Source: Desulfovibrio sp. (GTDB lineage: Bacteria > Desulfobacterota > Desulfovibrionia > Desulfovibrionales > Desulfovibrionaceae). From it: 64,000 bases of DNA. Shown piece after piece: positions 27,124-36,335 of this stretch. Both the position numbers and the translations under genes were made by a program. The notes beneath the pieces were generated by a model, which was not told the origin of the DNA, did not search any database, and saw nothing but the letters and a program-made list of their open reading frames with translations. The stretch covers positions 1-64,000 of the forward strand of contig JAQYWK010000003.1 in the NCBI GenBank assembly GCA_030145055.1. Direction: 5' to 3'. Each line of letters begins with the position of its first letter. Position 1 is the stretch's first letter.

Positions 27124-30111
27124 TTAAGATTGCAGAGACCCTTTGACAGTGGCCATGCTGTAAACCTCATGAGGATCGAGGATAAGCACTACACTACCAT
27201 CTCCCATAATGGTTGCCCCGGATACACCCCTAAGGTCAAACCTATTAAGAAACTGCCCAAGAGGCTTAATTACGATTTCCTGACGTTCCAAAAGTTTATC
27301 TACCACAAGTCCCAATCTGCGGACGTTGTCATGAATAATAACAACTGGAAGCACATCCCGGTTAGGGTCACTTACAGGCTGTTCCAACAATTCGGCGAGT
27401 TCAGCAATACCGAGAACTTCTCCGCGTAAAGTTACAACCTTGCGGTTATTAACTTCAGTCAGCCTTTCAGCCTCGATCTTCGTAGTCTCAGAAACAGCAT
27501 CAAGAGGAATCGCGTAATTAGCGCCATTAACCTGAACCATCAAAGCATCAATAATAGCAAGAGTCAGTGGCAGTGTGAGGGTAAACTTAGACCCCTTCCC
27601 AACTTCCGAGGTAATGTGCACGCTACCCTTAAGATCCTTAATATTGTTACGAACAACATCCATCCCAACACCACGGCCGGAAATATCAGTAACCTTTTCA
27701 GCAGATGAGAATCCCGGAGCAAAGATAAGCTCAATGGCTTCGCGGTCATCTAGGTTTCTCGCTTCATCAGCAGAGATAACGCCTTTCTTAACAGCTATGT
27801 TGCGCATCTTTTCAGGATCAATACCGCGTCCATCATCCTCAACTTCAATCGCAACAGAGTTACCTTTATGGTAAGCGCGTAACCAAACATGCCCCTCAGG
27901 AGTTTTTCCATTTGCGAGTCGTTCCTCTTCCGGCTCAAGCCCGTGGTCAACTGAATTTCGAATCAAATGAACCAAAGGATCGCCGATTTCCTCGACAACA
28001 CTCTTATCTAGTTCAGTGTCTTCACCTTCAGTAATCAACTCAACGCGCTTATTGCTTTTACGGCTGAGGTCACGGACCAACCTTGGAAATCTTGAAAATA
28101 CAGTCTGAACTGCAACCATTCTGACTTTCATTATCGTATCTTGAAGATCATCTGAAATTCTGGACAGAGCATATGTTGTTTCTGTCAGCTGCTGCGCGAC
28201 CACAGGCACTTCTAGGTGTCCCTCTTCCAGTCCGCGAGCAAGCATAGTGTATCTGCCGCGACTGATAATCAGCTCGCCAATCAGATTCATCAGGTGATCA
28301 AGTTTCTGGTGATCAACTCTAATGGTTGTCATAGCCTTAGGCTTATTAGCCTTAGGAGCTGGCGCGCCTCCCGCAGGTTTTAGCGCAGAAGTGGCTACGG
28401 GCTTAGCAGGCGCAGGTGCGGCTTTAGGCTTAGGAGATGGCTTAGCTTCAACCTTTGGCGCAGATTTATCTTCAACCTTAGGCGCAGGTTTAGCTTCAAC
28501 CTTAGGCGCAGGTTTAGCTTCAACCTTTGGCGCAGGTTTAGCTTCAACCTTTGGCGCAGGTTTAGCTTCAACCTTTGGCGCAGGTTTAGCTACAGGCTTT
28601 GGCGCAGGTGCTTCTTCGACCTTAGGAGCCACCTTGACTTCAGCTTCCTGGTTAGAATCAGAGTCCCCGTCTCCGCCCTTTAGTTCAGCAACAGCGGCAT
28701 CAATCATTTCTTCAATGATGCCACATTCCTGACGTAAAAGATCAAGCATCATTCCAAAATCCATGTCTGTAATACGGGCCTGATCTACAAGGCCGGCAGT
28801 ACGCTCACCATACTCTTTAAGATCGTCAAAACCCATATATCCGGCGGAATTTTGAATTGAAACAAGACTTCTGAATAAACCGTCAATATAATCTTTCTGA
28901 GACGAATCCTCATCAAGAGTGGTAAGAGCCAAACTAATGTTATCAAGCTGCTGTCGAACTGTCTGTTCGAAAATGGCTACATCCTCAGGATCAAGTCCAT
29001 CTTCGGCAACACCACTCTCAGCATCTTCTTCAACTTCTGCTTCTGCTTGCTCTGGTTGCTCCTCATCTTCAGCGGAATTACCGTGGACAGGGAGGACCTC
29101 TCCTCTTTCAACGGCATCCTGAAGCGGATCCACAAGCTGAGCAATATCAAGAGGCTGAACTTCTCCAGTAGAAGGCGTCACGTGTGCAATAAGAGATTCG
29201 ATGCCGTCAACAACAGCAAGAAGCAAATCAATCATGATGTGAGTAGCTTTAGCTTCGCCTTTGCGAACCTTATTCAGCAGAGTTTCAGCTTCATGGGTAA
29301 GCGAATTGAGCTCGCGAAATCCAATAATTCCACTATTACCCTTCAGGTTGTGAAAATATCTAAAAATATCATTAATAAGCTCTTCATCACCTTCAGGGTC
29401 TTGCTCAAGTTCGAGCAAGCCTCTTGTCAAATTCTCAATTATTTCATGAGCTTCCTCAAGAAAATCAGCTAGATGACCTTCGCCTACGGTGGTGAGTTTA
29501 TATGGTTCTTCCTCAGTATTTACAATGGCAACAAACTGATACGATTGCTTGCGGTCAGAAGATTCGGGACTATTAGGTTCCTGCACCATTTCGACCTCCG
29601 ACAATTCATGTTCTTCAAAATATTCAACCGAATCCAAAACAGGCTCGGTCCCTTCGACTTCTGGCTCAGGTTCAACTTCATCAGCGGATTCTACTGCTAT
29701 TTCAGGTTCAGGCGTCTCACCTGCCATGATAGCCTCGATCCGGTCGATAACTATTGAAGTGTCGACTTCTCCTTCAGAACCGCTCTCATGTAAATTATCA
29801 ATAAGCCGACGTAAATCGTCAGTTGCAAGCAGAATAACATCCATGATTTCAGAAGTAACGCCAATTTCGCCTTTTCTGAGTTCATCAAGAACATTCTCTG
29901 CTTTATGAGCAAGTCCATTGATAATATTCAAACCTAAAAAACCCGACGCTCCCTTAAGGGAATGCATAGGTCTGAATATTTCATTAAGAATATCAAGATT
30001 GTCTGGATTATTTTCAAGCTCAAGTAAATTGGGCTCAATGGTTTCCAGATGCTCTTTTGCTTCGATTATGAAATCCGCAAAAATTTCAGGGTCCAAAAAA
30101 TCTTGGCTCAT
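27124..30111 (-). CDS. cheA: Chemotaxis histidine kinase CheA with multiple HPt domains
   Basis: A 995-residue CheA. HPt1 has His50 (MHSLKGASGF) and HPt2 has His254 (FHNLKGNSGI). A third HPt-like domain at about 376-480 aligns well (FRSLVSIQNSAGYMGF) but has Val417 where the phospho-acceptor His should be. A Pro/Ala/Lys linker with six 8-residue repeats (511-558) follows. Then come the dimerisation helices (LDHLMNLIGELIISRGR), the ATPase with N-box LIRNSVDHGLE and G-boxes VEDDGRGID and DISGRGVGMDVV, and a CheW-like domain to the end. It receives signals through CheW and phosphorylates CheY and CheB. It is the last gene of the operon. Confidence 0.96.
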   Translation of the reverse strand: MSQDFLDPEIFADFIIEAKEHLETIEPNLLELENNPDNLDILNEIFRPMHSLKGASGFLGLNIINGLAHKAENVLDELRKGEIGVTSEIMDVILLATDDLRRLIDNLHESGSEGEVDTSIVIDRIEAIMAGETPEPEIAVESADEVEPEPEVEGTEPVLDSVEYFEEHELSEVEMVQEPNSPESSDRKQSYQFVAIVNTEEEPYKLTTVGEGHLADFLEEAHEIIENLTRGLLELEQDPEGDEELINDIFRYFHNLKGNSGIIGFRELNSLTHEAETLLNKVRKGEAKATHIMIDLLLAVVDGIESLIAHVTPSTGEVQPLDIAQLVDPLQDAVERGEVLPVHGNSAEDEEQPEQAEAEVEEDAESGVAEDGLDPEDVAIFEQTVRQQLDNISLALTTLDEDSSQKDYIDGLFRSLVSIQNSAGYMGFDDLKEYGERTAGLVDQARITDMDFGMMLDLLRQECGIIEEMIDAAVAELKGGDGDSDSNQEAEVKVAPKVEEAPAPKPVAKPAPKVEAKPAPKVEAKPAPKVEAKPAPKVEAKPAPKVEDKSAPKVEAKPSPKPKAAPAPAKPVATSALKPAGGAPAPKANKPKAMTTIRVDHQKLDHLMNLIGELIISRGRYTMLARGLEEGHLEVPVVAQQLTETTYALSRISDDLQDTIMKVRMVAVQTVFSRFPRLVRDLSRKSNKRVELITEGEDTELDKSVVEEIGDPLVHLIRNSVDHGLEPEEERLANGKTPEGHVWLRAYHKGNSVAIEVEDDGRGIDPEKMRNIAVKKGVISADEARNLDDREAIELIFAPGFSSAEKVTDISGRGVGMDVVRNNIKDLKGSVHITSEVGKGSKFTLTLPLTLAIIDALMVQVNGANYAIPLDAVSETTKIEAERLTEVNNRKVVTLRGEVLGIAELAELLEQPVSDPNRDVLPVVIIHDNVRRLGLVVDKLLERQEIVIKPLGQFLNRFDLRGVSGATIMGDGSVVLILDPHEVYSMATVKGSLQS
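28438..28581 (-). repeat. Six tandem 24-bp repeats inside cheA
   Basis: Six copies of an 8-residue unit APKVEAKP (one reads APKVEDKS) in the linker before the CheA dimerisation domain. The DNA copies differ at only a few bases, so copy number may vary between strains. Confidence 0.9.
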
Positions 30112-30208
30112 TTAGAGCCCCCTGTATTTAAAGTTCTTTTGCGACAGAATTCGGATGTTATCATTCGTATCACCTGATTGCTTAGACTTGAGTAATAAAT
30201 TTTGACAG

Positions 30209-30577
30209 TTAACCTAGGAGCATTTTGATATTTTTGACCATTTTTTCAGGCTGTGCAGGTTTAACCATATATAGATTAGCACCCAAATTAAGCCCTGTCT
30301 GTATATCTTTTTCCTGCCCCTCAGTAGAGAGGACTATAATAGGAATATCCTTATATGCATCTTGCTCACGAACAGTCTTAATGTACGTAAATCCGTCCAT
30401 TCTAGGCATATTAACATCAGAAATGATTAGATCTACTTTATCAAGGCTATAAAGTTTTTCAAGACCATCCAAACCATCTTCTGCGGTGCTTACTTTGAAT
30501 CCTTCTTTCTTCATAATGAAGGCAACAAGATTCCTTACAGTCTTCGAATCGTCCACAATCAGAATATGTTTAGGCAT
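30209..30577 (-). CDS. cheY: CheY-like single-domain response regulator
   Basis: A 122-residue receiver domain. The acidic pair is in ILIVDDSKTVRNLV, the phospho-acceptor Asp in DLIISDVNMPRMDGFT, the conserved Thr/Ser in IIVLSTEGQ, and the Lys in LYMVKPAQPEKM. No output domain is present, so it should act on the flagellar switch or as a phosphate sink. ATG 30577 is used with AAGG upstream; an in-frame GTG at 30586 is less likely. The start overlaps the end of cheW by 8 bases, and 97 bases separate it from cheA. Confidence 0.95.
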   Translation of the reverse strand: MPKHILIVDDSKTVRNLVAFIMKKEGFKVSTAEDGLDGLEKLYSLDKVDLIISDVNMPRMDGFTYIKTVREQDAYKDIPIIVLSTEGQEKDIQTGLNLGANLYMVKPAQPEKMVKNIKMLLG

Positions 30578-31271
30578 TTCTTTCACCTTCGCTCTTTAAA
30601 ATTTGTTCTACGAGCCGATCTACGGAAAGAATACTGACTAATTTCTCTCCGGATTTATATAAGCCTATCAAAAAGTCGGCGCTAACTCCGATCTCTGATT
30701 CTACGCCCCAAACCAATTCACTTTTGTCAGCACGGTACATTGTCTGTACGGCACTGATAGCTAAACCAACCTGCAATCCTTTGTGACGGCAAACCACTAC
30801 AAACTTATCAGATGCCCCTATACCTTTATGCAAGAGATGTCTCAAATCCAAAACAGGAGTAACTCTACCCCTAAGATTAATGATCCCCTGCATATAATTC
30901 GGGGCTGAAGGCAGCAGCGTCACTGAAACTTTTTTCACAACTTCCTGAATTACAACTATAGGCAGAGCATATTCACGCTCACCCACAACAAAACTCACAA
31001 GCTGAACTTCATCATCTTCCTTAAGTCGTTCTTCGAAATCTTCGGGGCTCCCCTCTCCGCCAAAATCATCCATATCGGGAGCTGGCATAAAACCTGGTAA
31101 GCCAGAGTCTCCGCGCGGGTCGACTCTTTCAATTTCATTGAGAATATCAGAACTCCCAATGCCCATGTACTTATCCATGAATGCGGATTCAGCATCAGTG
31201 TAATTGTCCTTTTGCTGCTCTTCGCCAGGCAAATTCACATTTTCTACGAAATATTCTTCAGGCGTTTTCAT
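30570..31271 (-). CDS. cheW: CheW adaptor with acidic N-terminal extension
   Basis: A 233-residue protein whose residues about 90-230 form a CheW domain (VQLVSFVVGEREYALPIVVIQEVV, then MQGIINLRGRVTPVLDLR). The first 90 residues are an acidic, probably disordered extension that is absent from simple CheW proteins of about 160 residues. CheW links CheA to chemoreceptors. Its start overlaps the end of the parA-like gene by 14 bases. The extension could contact the neighbouring ParA-like or HEAT-repeat protein; this is inference only. Confidence 0.93.
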   Translation of the reverse strand: MKTPEEYFVENVNLPGEEQQKDNYTDAESAFMDKYMGIGSSDILNEIERVDPRGDSGLPGFMPAPDMDDFGGEGSPEDFEERLKEDDEVQLVSFVVGEREYALPIVVIQEVVKKVSVTLLPSAPNYMQGIINLRGRVTPVLDLRHLLHKGIGASDKFVVVCRHKGLQVGLAISAVQTMYRADKSELVWGVESEIGVSADFLIGLYKSGEKLVSILSVDRLVEQILKSEGERNA

Positions 31272-32079
31272 TTCTTATAATCTCTCTCGCCAGTTGCATG
31301 TATTCCAACGCGCCTCGGGACTTTTCATCAATTGAAAATATGACCCTTCCACTAGCGCATGCCTCTCTAAATTTTGTATCCATATGCACGACTGTGCTAA
31401 AAACACGACCTTGAAGCTTTCGCCGAATGAGATTCAAAATTTTGCGACACGCTCCAGCCCTACCATCATACATCGTCGGTAATGCTTTAAACTTAACAGG
31501 ACGAGGTAAAACCTTATTTAAAACTTTTATCGTATCAAACAGCAATCTAATGCCATAAAGGGCCAGAAAGTCTGTCTGAATGGGAATAAGAACCAAATCA
31601 GAGGCCACAATGGCGTTAACCAGGAGCACACCGACATGAGGTGGACAGTCAATCAATACATAATCGTATTGATCAGTTATCCAAGCAAGCGCCCCGGATA
31701 AAACCATCCCCTTATTCTTACGATCTTTAAGATCATTCTCTAATTCAGAAAGTCGTATGCTGGCAGGAACAAAATCGAACCCTACAGTGGCCCTTTTCTG
31801 TACTATCTGTAGCCAGACGGTTTCAAAATCAGCGTCGTCAAAGAACAGGTCGTGAGCTGTCATGCTCACAGTTTCAGGAAAAAAAGACAAATGAACCGAA
31901 GCATTTGCATGAGGATCAAGATCAATAACCAACACCTTTTTACCAAGACGGGTAAGAGCTTCCCCTAAAGTCAAAGCCGTGGTTGTCTTGCCTACTCCTC
32001 CCTTCTGGTTTGCAATGGCTATAACCTTTGCATAATTGACAGTTTCATCTAACAGGTTCTCTGATGTATCATTTTCCAT
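31258..32079 (-). CDS. ParA/MinD-like ATPase of the chemotaxis operon
   Basis: A 273-residue ParA-family ATPase. The deviant Walker A is IANQKGGVGKTTTALTLGEA at residues 20-39, switch II-like DLDPHANASVHLSFF and Walker B YVLIDCPPHVGVL are present. No parB or origin lies beside it. Its place inside a che operon matches ParC-type ATPases that position chemotaxis arrays in other bacteria, so it probably sets the polar or cell-cycle location of the array. The stop codon overlaps the cheW start. Confidence 0.9.
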   Translation of the reverse strand: MENDTSENLLDETVNYAKVIAIANQKGGVGKTTTALTLGEALTRLGKKVLVIDLDPHANASVHLSFFPETVSMTAHDLFFDDADFETVWLQIVQKRATVGFDFVPASIRLSELENDLKDRKNKGMVLSGALAWITDQYDYVLIDCPPHVGVLLVNAIVASDLVLIPIQTDFLALYGIRLLFDTIKVLNKVLPRPVKFKALPTMYDGRAGACRKILNLIRRKLQGRVFSTVVHMDTKFREACASGRVIFSIDEKSRGALEYMQLAREIIRNENA

Positions 32080-32120
32080 AACAGCCCACCGATTAAACAG
32101 TATTTAACGAACAGACTGTC

Positions 32121-32999
32121 TTATTCCAACTTTTGATAAATAATAGCACCAGGATGATGCACAGGCTTGAAAGCCCTTGTAATGTTATGTAAAGATTCTG
32201 AATGCCCGATAATCAAGAATCCACCAGGAACTAAATTATCATAATATGCATTTATAACCTTTTTCTTCATAGCTTCATCAAAGTAAATTATAACATTACG
32301 ACAAAAAACTATCTCAGATCTCTCTACACGCTTAACCTGAACCCTATCGCTTAGGTTAATTTGTCCAAAAGAGACCAACTGCTTCATCGAAGCTTTTATT
32401 TTATAGAGCTTTTCATCCTGATCAAAATACTTACGGACAACCTCTTTTGGAGTGGTCCTCAGAGAGTACTCGTTATAGACACCTTTGCGCGCTGACTTCA
32501 AAACTCGCTCAGACAAGTCATTCGCTGTAATTTTAATATCCCAGCTTTTGAGTTCAGTACCCAGCACTTCACTGATGATCATAGCAAGAGTGTAAGGTTC
32601 TTCTCCTGTCGAGCAACCAGCCGACCAGATGCGAAGGCGCTTCTTTTTCTTCTTGCGAAGGGTATCTAGAACTTCAGGCAAAACCTTAGTCTGAAAGACC
32701 TTCAGCTGCGGAGGATTTCTGTAAAAACTAGTCTCGTTAGTTGTGATAACTTCGAAAAGTTTGTTCAGTTCCACCTTCTTACCTGAATCATATTGCAGAT
32801 AATAATAGTACTCACCAAAATTCTTTAAATTCAATTCCTTCAAACGGTTAGCAAGGCGGTTTTCAAGAAGATATTTACGGTTACCTGCTATGAATATACC
32901 TGCTTGATCATATATAAAATCTCTTAACTGAGTAAATTCCAGTTCAGAAATTTTCAGCTCTTTGCGGAGCGAAATGGTCTTTGAAAACAGAGAAGACAT
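32121..32999 (-). CDS. cheR: Chemoreceptor glutamate methyltransferase CheR
   Basis: A 292-residue SAM-dependent methyltransferase that methylates glutamates on chemoreceptors. The N-terminal helical domain (about 15-85) has LRDFIYDQAGIFIAGNRKYLLENRL; the catalytic domain has TNETSFYRNPPQLKVF, the SAM-binding AGCSTGEEPYTLAMI, and SEIVFCRNVIIYFDE. It starts immediately after the stop of the HEAT-repeat gene with no gap. It works against CheB in receptor adaptation. Confidence 0.96.
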   Translation of the reverse strand: MSSLFSKTISLRKELKISELEFTQLRDFIYDQAGIFIAGNRKYLLENRLANRLKELNLKNFGEYYYYLQYDSGKKVELNKLFEVITTNETSFYRNPPQLKVFQTKVLPEVLDTLRKKKKKRLRIWSAGCSTGEEPYTLAMIISEVLGTELKSWDIKITANDLSERVLKSARKGVYNEYSLRTTPKEVVRKYFDQDEKLYKIKASMKQLVSFGQINLSDRVQVKRVERSEIVFCRNVIIYFDEAMKKKVINAYYDNLVPGGFLIIGHSESLHNITRAFKPVHHPGAIIYQKLE

Positions 33000-34928
33000 C
33001 TAGTTCCCTTCCCCCTGATTTTCTTGAATTTTAAAAATTGCTTCTTCGGCAGCCTGCATAATTTCGGGATCTCCACCAGCATTAGAAGCTTCAAGTAAAG
33101 CCTGGAATGCCAAAGTTCCGCCAATAACCCCTAATGCCTCAACAACCTTCAATGCGACAAGCTTATTAGGCGAGTCAAGCATCGGTATCAAATGTGGCAA
33201 AGCAGCCTCTTCGCGGTGATTGCCAAGAGCCTCAATAGCACGAATCTGAACCCAATCATCATCGTCCTGAAGAGCCTGCACTATATAAGGAATGACTTCA
33301 GGCTTATAGCATTTCCCCATAAGCTCTATAACAGTCAGTCTTACATCCCTATTTTCGTCATTTAAACGAGAAACAACCAGCTCGATACTTTCCATTTCAA
33401 CGGCACAGTCAGTCAAAGCTTCAAGTGCAATTTTTCGAACATCAGGCACTTCGTCTTCAAGAGCCTGATGGATCAACACCAAATTACCAGCTGCATCTAA
33501 CTTACCCATGGCGAAAACTGCCATAAGCCTATCTATCGGTTCCTCACTTTTATAAAGCTCGATGAATTTTTGATTAATTTCATCTCCGCCGATAGAGACA
33601 CATGCATCAAGAGCTGCTTCCTTAACGTCATCATAAGAATGATTAAGCAAGGAGAAAATTTTATCAGCTTCCTCGCTACGTCCCAGCTTCTGTCCTAGAA
33701 AATAAATCGCAGACTTAAGCATAGAACCGTCTTGTTCATTATCTAAAACATCTACGAAGAAATCCTTAGCTTCAGGGCCGGCATTCTTGGCAAGAGCCTC
33801 AAGAATAGAACGCTTAAGATCTCTTTCCTTGCCTTCAAAAGCACCCATAAGTGCCTGAGAAACGTCCAGTCCTTCAAGCCTTGAAAGAACCTCGATAGCA
33901 AGAGCAGATTTCTTATAAACATCACTATTTAAAGCTTCGATCAGGGACTTATTAAGAGTCAAGTTCGAAAGATTATCAACAATTATTGAAAGGCGATCTG
34001 TATCACGTTCTGGATCTAGTTCACTAGCAAGTTGCAAAACTTCCGCAGTGGCCTTTTCGCCACCAACGTAGCTAAGACCTGTTATCGCAGCATCTTGAAT
34101 TTCTTCGTCTTCATCTTTAAGTGCTACGAGCATGTATTCTCTGAGTTTTTCACGCTCAGTTGCAGACAAAAGTTTAAGAGATTGTCCACCAAGAATGCCA
34201 ATAATGGCCTTAACTATTTTATTTCGAAGCGCAGTGGCAGAAGTATCAAGGTGACGCAGAAGCATTGTCACGGCCTTAATATTACCAACCTCGCCGAGAG
34301 CATCAATAATCATGGATGCCACAAGATCAGAACTAGTATTGAGGGCCTTAACCAAAGCATCTACAGAGCTGGAATGCTTAATTTTAGCAAGAGCTTCAAT
34401 TACAGCATACTGAACCCATTCATCGTCCTGCATAGCTTTGTTCAAACACTTCGCAGCTGCTGGGTTTTCAAGGTCTCCAAGGCTGACAGCGGCTTGATAA
34501 CGAACATTGACCTCAGGATCTTTAAGCAGCGCATCACAAAGAGGTTCAACAGCCATGAAACTATCTGAAGACCCCAAAATATCTGTAGCAAAAATTCGTA
34601 TATCCGGGTCATCATCATGAACCAAAGCAACAAGAGAAGGGAAATCCTGCGCTCCTACTTCACGTAATATATCCATAGAAAGATTTCGAGCTGGAGCATC
34701 GTCTGAGCGCAATAGCGGAATTACGGCCAAAACAGTACTACGGCCTCCGATGTTGCGAAGGGCATGATCAGCCGCTTCCTGCAGGCCAAGGTGATTAGCT
34801 TTCAGAAGTTCCGCCAGCAAGGGAACGGCCTCCTCGCAAGCATATTCACCAGCTTGAAAAGCGGCTTCACGGACAATTTCATTGTCGTCATTTTTCAGAT
34901 CTTCTAAAACTTTCGCACAATCCGTCAT
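33000..34928 (-). CDS. HEAT-repeat scaffold protein of the chemotaxis operon
   Basis: A 642-residue protein made almost entirely of HEAT/PBS-lyase-like repeats of about 31 residues; clear examples are NEIVREAAFQAGEYACEEAV, DPEVNVRYQAAVSLGDLENP and DDDWVQIRAIEALGNHREEA. There is no signal peptide or enzyme motif. Such solenoids are protein-binding scaffolds. Its location between cheB and cheR, contiguous with cheR, implies a partner in the chemosensory array or its adaptation enzymes. Homologues in this operon position are, from memory, common in Desulfovibrio, but no function is established to my knowledge. Confidence 0.9.
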   Translation of the reverse strand: MTDCAKVLEDLKNDDNEIVREAAFQAGEYACEEAVPLLAELLKANHLGLQEAADHALRNIGGRSTVLAVIPLLRSDDAPARNLSMDILREVGAQDFPSLVALVHDDDPDIRIFATDILGSSDSFMAVEPLCDALLKDPEVNVRYQAAVSLGDLENPAAAKCLNKAMQDDEWVQYAVIEALAKIKHSSSVDALVKALNTSSDLVASMIIDALGEVGNIKAVTMLLRHLDTSATALRNKIVKAIIGILGGQSLKLLSATEREKLREYMLVALKDEDEEIQDAAITGLSYVGGEKATAEVLQLASELDPERDTDRLSIIVDNLSNLTLNKSLIEALNSDVYKKSALAIEVLSRLEGLDVSQALMGAFEGKERDLKRSILEALAKNAGPEAKDFFVDVLDNEQDGSMLKSAIYFLGQKLGRSEEADKIFSLLNHSYDDVKEAALDACVSIGGDEINQKFIELYKSEEPIDRLMAVFAMGKLDAAGNLVLIHQALEDEVPDVRKIALEALTDCAVEMESIELVVSRLNDENRDVRLTVIELMGKCYKPEVIPYIVQALQDDDDWVQIRAIEALGNHREEAALPHLIPMLDSPNKLVALKVVEALGVIGGTLAFQALLEASNAGGDPEIMQAAEEAIFKIQENQGEGN

Positions 34929-34996
34929 TGCCTATCCCTCATGTTTTCGAAAGCCGTTAAGCAGACTTGCCGATACGAGCCTTTCTACTCTTTTGA

Positions 34997-36043
34997 TTAC
35001 AAATAAAGGTTATTGATAATTGCTTCGGCCATATCATCAATATCAACAATTTCGTCGGCCAGCCCACCATCAACGATAGCTTTGGGCATACCATAAACTA
35101 CACAAGAGGAGTCACTCTGGGCGATCGCCCGCCCCCCCATGCTTTTCAAATCGCGAATGCCGTCTCGCCCGTCATTTCCCATTCCGGTAAGAATTACTCC
35201 TAAAGCTCTACGTCCGACAGCATTGGCAACAGATGTAGCCAAAACGTTTGCGGAAGGCTTATACAGAGCTTCTTTCGGTTCGGGTGTAACTATTAATTCA
35301 ATTCTGCTTATTTTCTGATCAATCATTAAATGCGATCCACCAGGAGCAACAAAAGCGTGCCCAGGCAAAAGCCTGTCACCCGTTTCTGCTTCCTTAACTG
35401 TAATCTGACTAACGCTATTAAGACGGTTAGCAAACGGACCGGTAAATGCTTTAGGCATATGCTGAGCAATTACAATCCCCGCAGGAAAATCTTTTGGCAA
35501 TGATGATAAAATCTTCTGTACGGCCGGTGGGCCACCAGTAGAAACACCAATCATGACAACATCCCTCTTAGGTCTTCCAATGCGTGTCTTAGGCGCAGCT
35601 ACAGGAGCTCGCCTTGCCACTGGCCGCATTCTAGGAACAGGACGCATTTTACGACGCGCAACTATTTTAACCTTTGAAATTAGGTCAGTCTCAATCTTAA
35701 CGATATCAAGAGAAACCTTAGCAAGTTGCTTGGGGATAAAGTCTACAGCACCGAGATCCATTGCCTTCAATGTAGATTCAGCACCTTCAGTAGTTAATGA
35801 ACTAACCATTATAACAGGGCGGGGCATCTCCATCATAATATGACGTAGAGCCGTCAGCCCATCCATCTTAGGCATCTCAATGTCCAAAGTGACAACATCA
35901 GGATTATGAAGCCTGATCTTCTTGAGACCTTCCTCACCATCACGAGCAGTAGCCACCACTTTTATGCCGGGATCTTTCTCCAGCATAGTACTGATGGCTT
36001 TGCGCATAAAGGCCGAATCGTCAATAACTACAACGTTTATCAC
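34997..36043 (-). CDS. cheB: Chemoreceptor methylesterase CheB
   Basis: A 348-residue response-regulator methylesterase. The receiver domain spans about 1-120 (VVVIDDSAFMRKAI, VVTLDIEMPKMDGL). A basic, Arg/Pro-rich linker (about 128-160) leads to the esterase domain with catalytic Ser in MIGVSTGGPPAVQKIL, His in AQHMPKAFTGPFANRL and Asp in GMGNDGRDG. It removes methyl groups from chemoreceptors when phosphorylated by CheA. The start is GTG 36043 with AAGGAG 9 bases upstream. It is the first gene of the seven-gene che operon. Confidence 0.96.
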   Translation of the reverse strand: MINVVVIDDSAFMRKAISTMLEKDPGIKVVATARDGEEGLKKIRLHNPDVVTLDIEMPKMDGLTALRHIMMEMPRPVIMVSSLTTEGAESTLKAMDLGAVDFIPKQLAKVSLDIVKIETDLISKVKIVARRKMRPVPRMRPVARRAPVAAPKTRIGRPKRDVVMIGVSTGGPPAVQKILSSLPKDFPAGIVIAQHMPKAFTGPFANRLNSVSQITVKEAETGDRLLPGHAFVAPGGSHLMIDQKISRIELIVTPEPKEALYKPSANVLATSVANAVGRRALGVILTGMGNDGRDGIRDLKSMGGRAIAQSDSSCVVYGMPKAIVDGGLADEIVDIDDMAEAIINNLYL

Positions 36044-36335
36044 TAAAACAATCTCCTTTACCGCAACATCAACCCTCTAAAAAAGGGTCAAGATCCTGTA
36101 TATAAATAAAATTCATTTTAAACTTATAAAAGCAAAGTCTTCAAAAAGGCTTCTATCCAGAGCCTAACTATGCCCAAAACTTCGCACATATGAATTATTT
36201 TGTCCAACAAACTCCCAAGGTTTAATGCAAATAATCATACGATATCGGTTTATTAAATCAATAAACACAAAAGGCTCATTAGTATAAGTCATCGAGTGAT
36301 TATCTGCAACAACATTAAACTTTTTATGCTAAACT
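36044..36335. other. Intergenic region upstream of the chemotaxis operon
   Basis: A 292-base AT-rich region between cheB and the AI-2E gene, both on the minus strand. It should contain the che operon promoter. A 7-bp AT-only inverted repeat, GTTTATT / AATAAAC, lies at 36247-36266; it lacks a T-run and is not a convincing terminator. Confidence 0.4.

Noticed and set aside
28438-28581. Regular short repeats that could suggest a CRISPR array
   Set aside because: The units are 24 bases, contiguous without spacers, in frame with cheA, and encode a Pro/Lys linker.
28322-28732. 136-codon plus-strand reading frame rich in Gly, Ala and Leu
   Set aside because: It is the antisense of the cheA linker repeats; its composition follows from the APKVEAKP repeat, and no ribosome-binding site or family match supports it.
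31258-32079. Plasmid or chromosome partition locus
   Set aside because: The ParA-like gene has no parB partner or visible parS sites and is embedded in overlapping chemotaxis genes.
34032-34568. 178-codon plus-strand frame opposite the HEAT-repeat gene
   Set aside because: Antisense shadow of a repetitive coding sequence; no ribosome-binding site or domain pattern.
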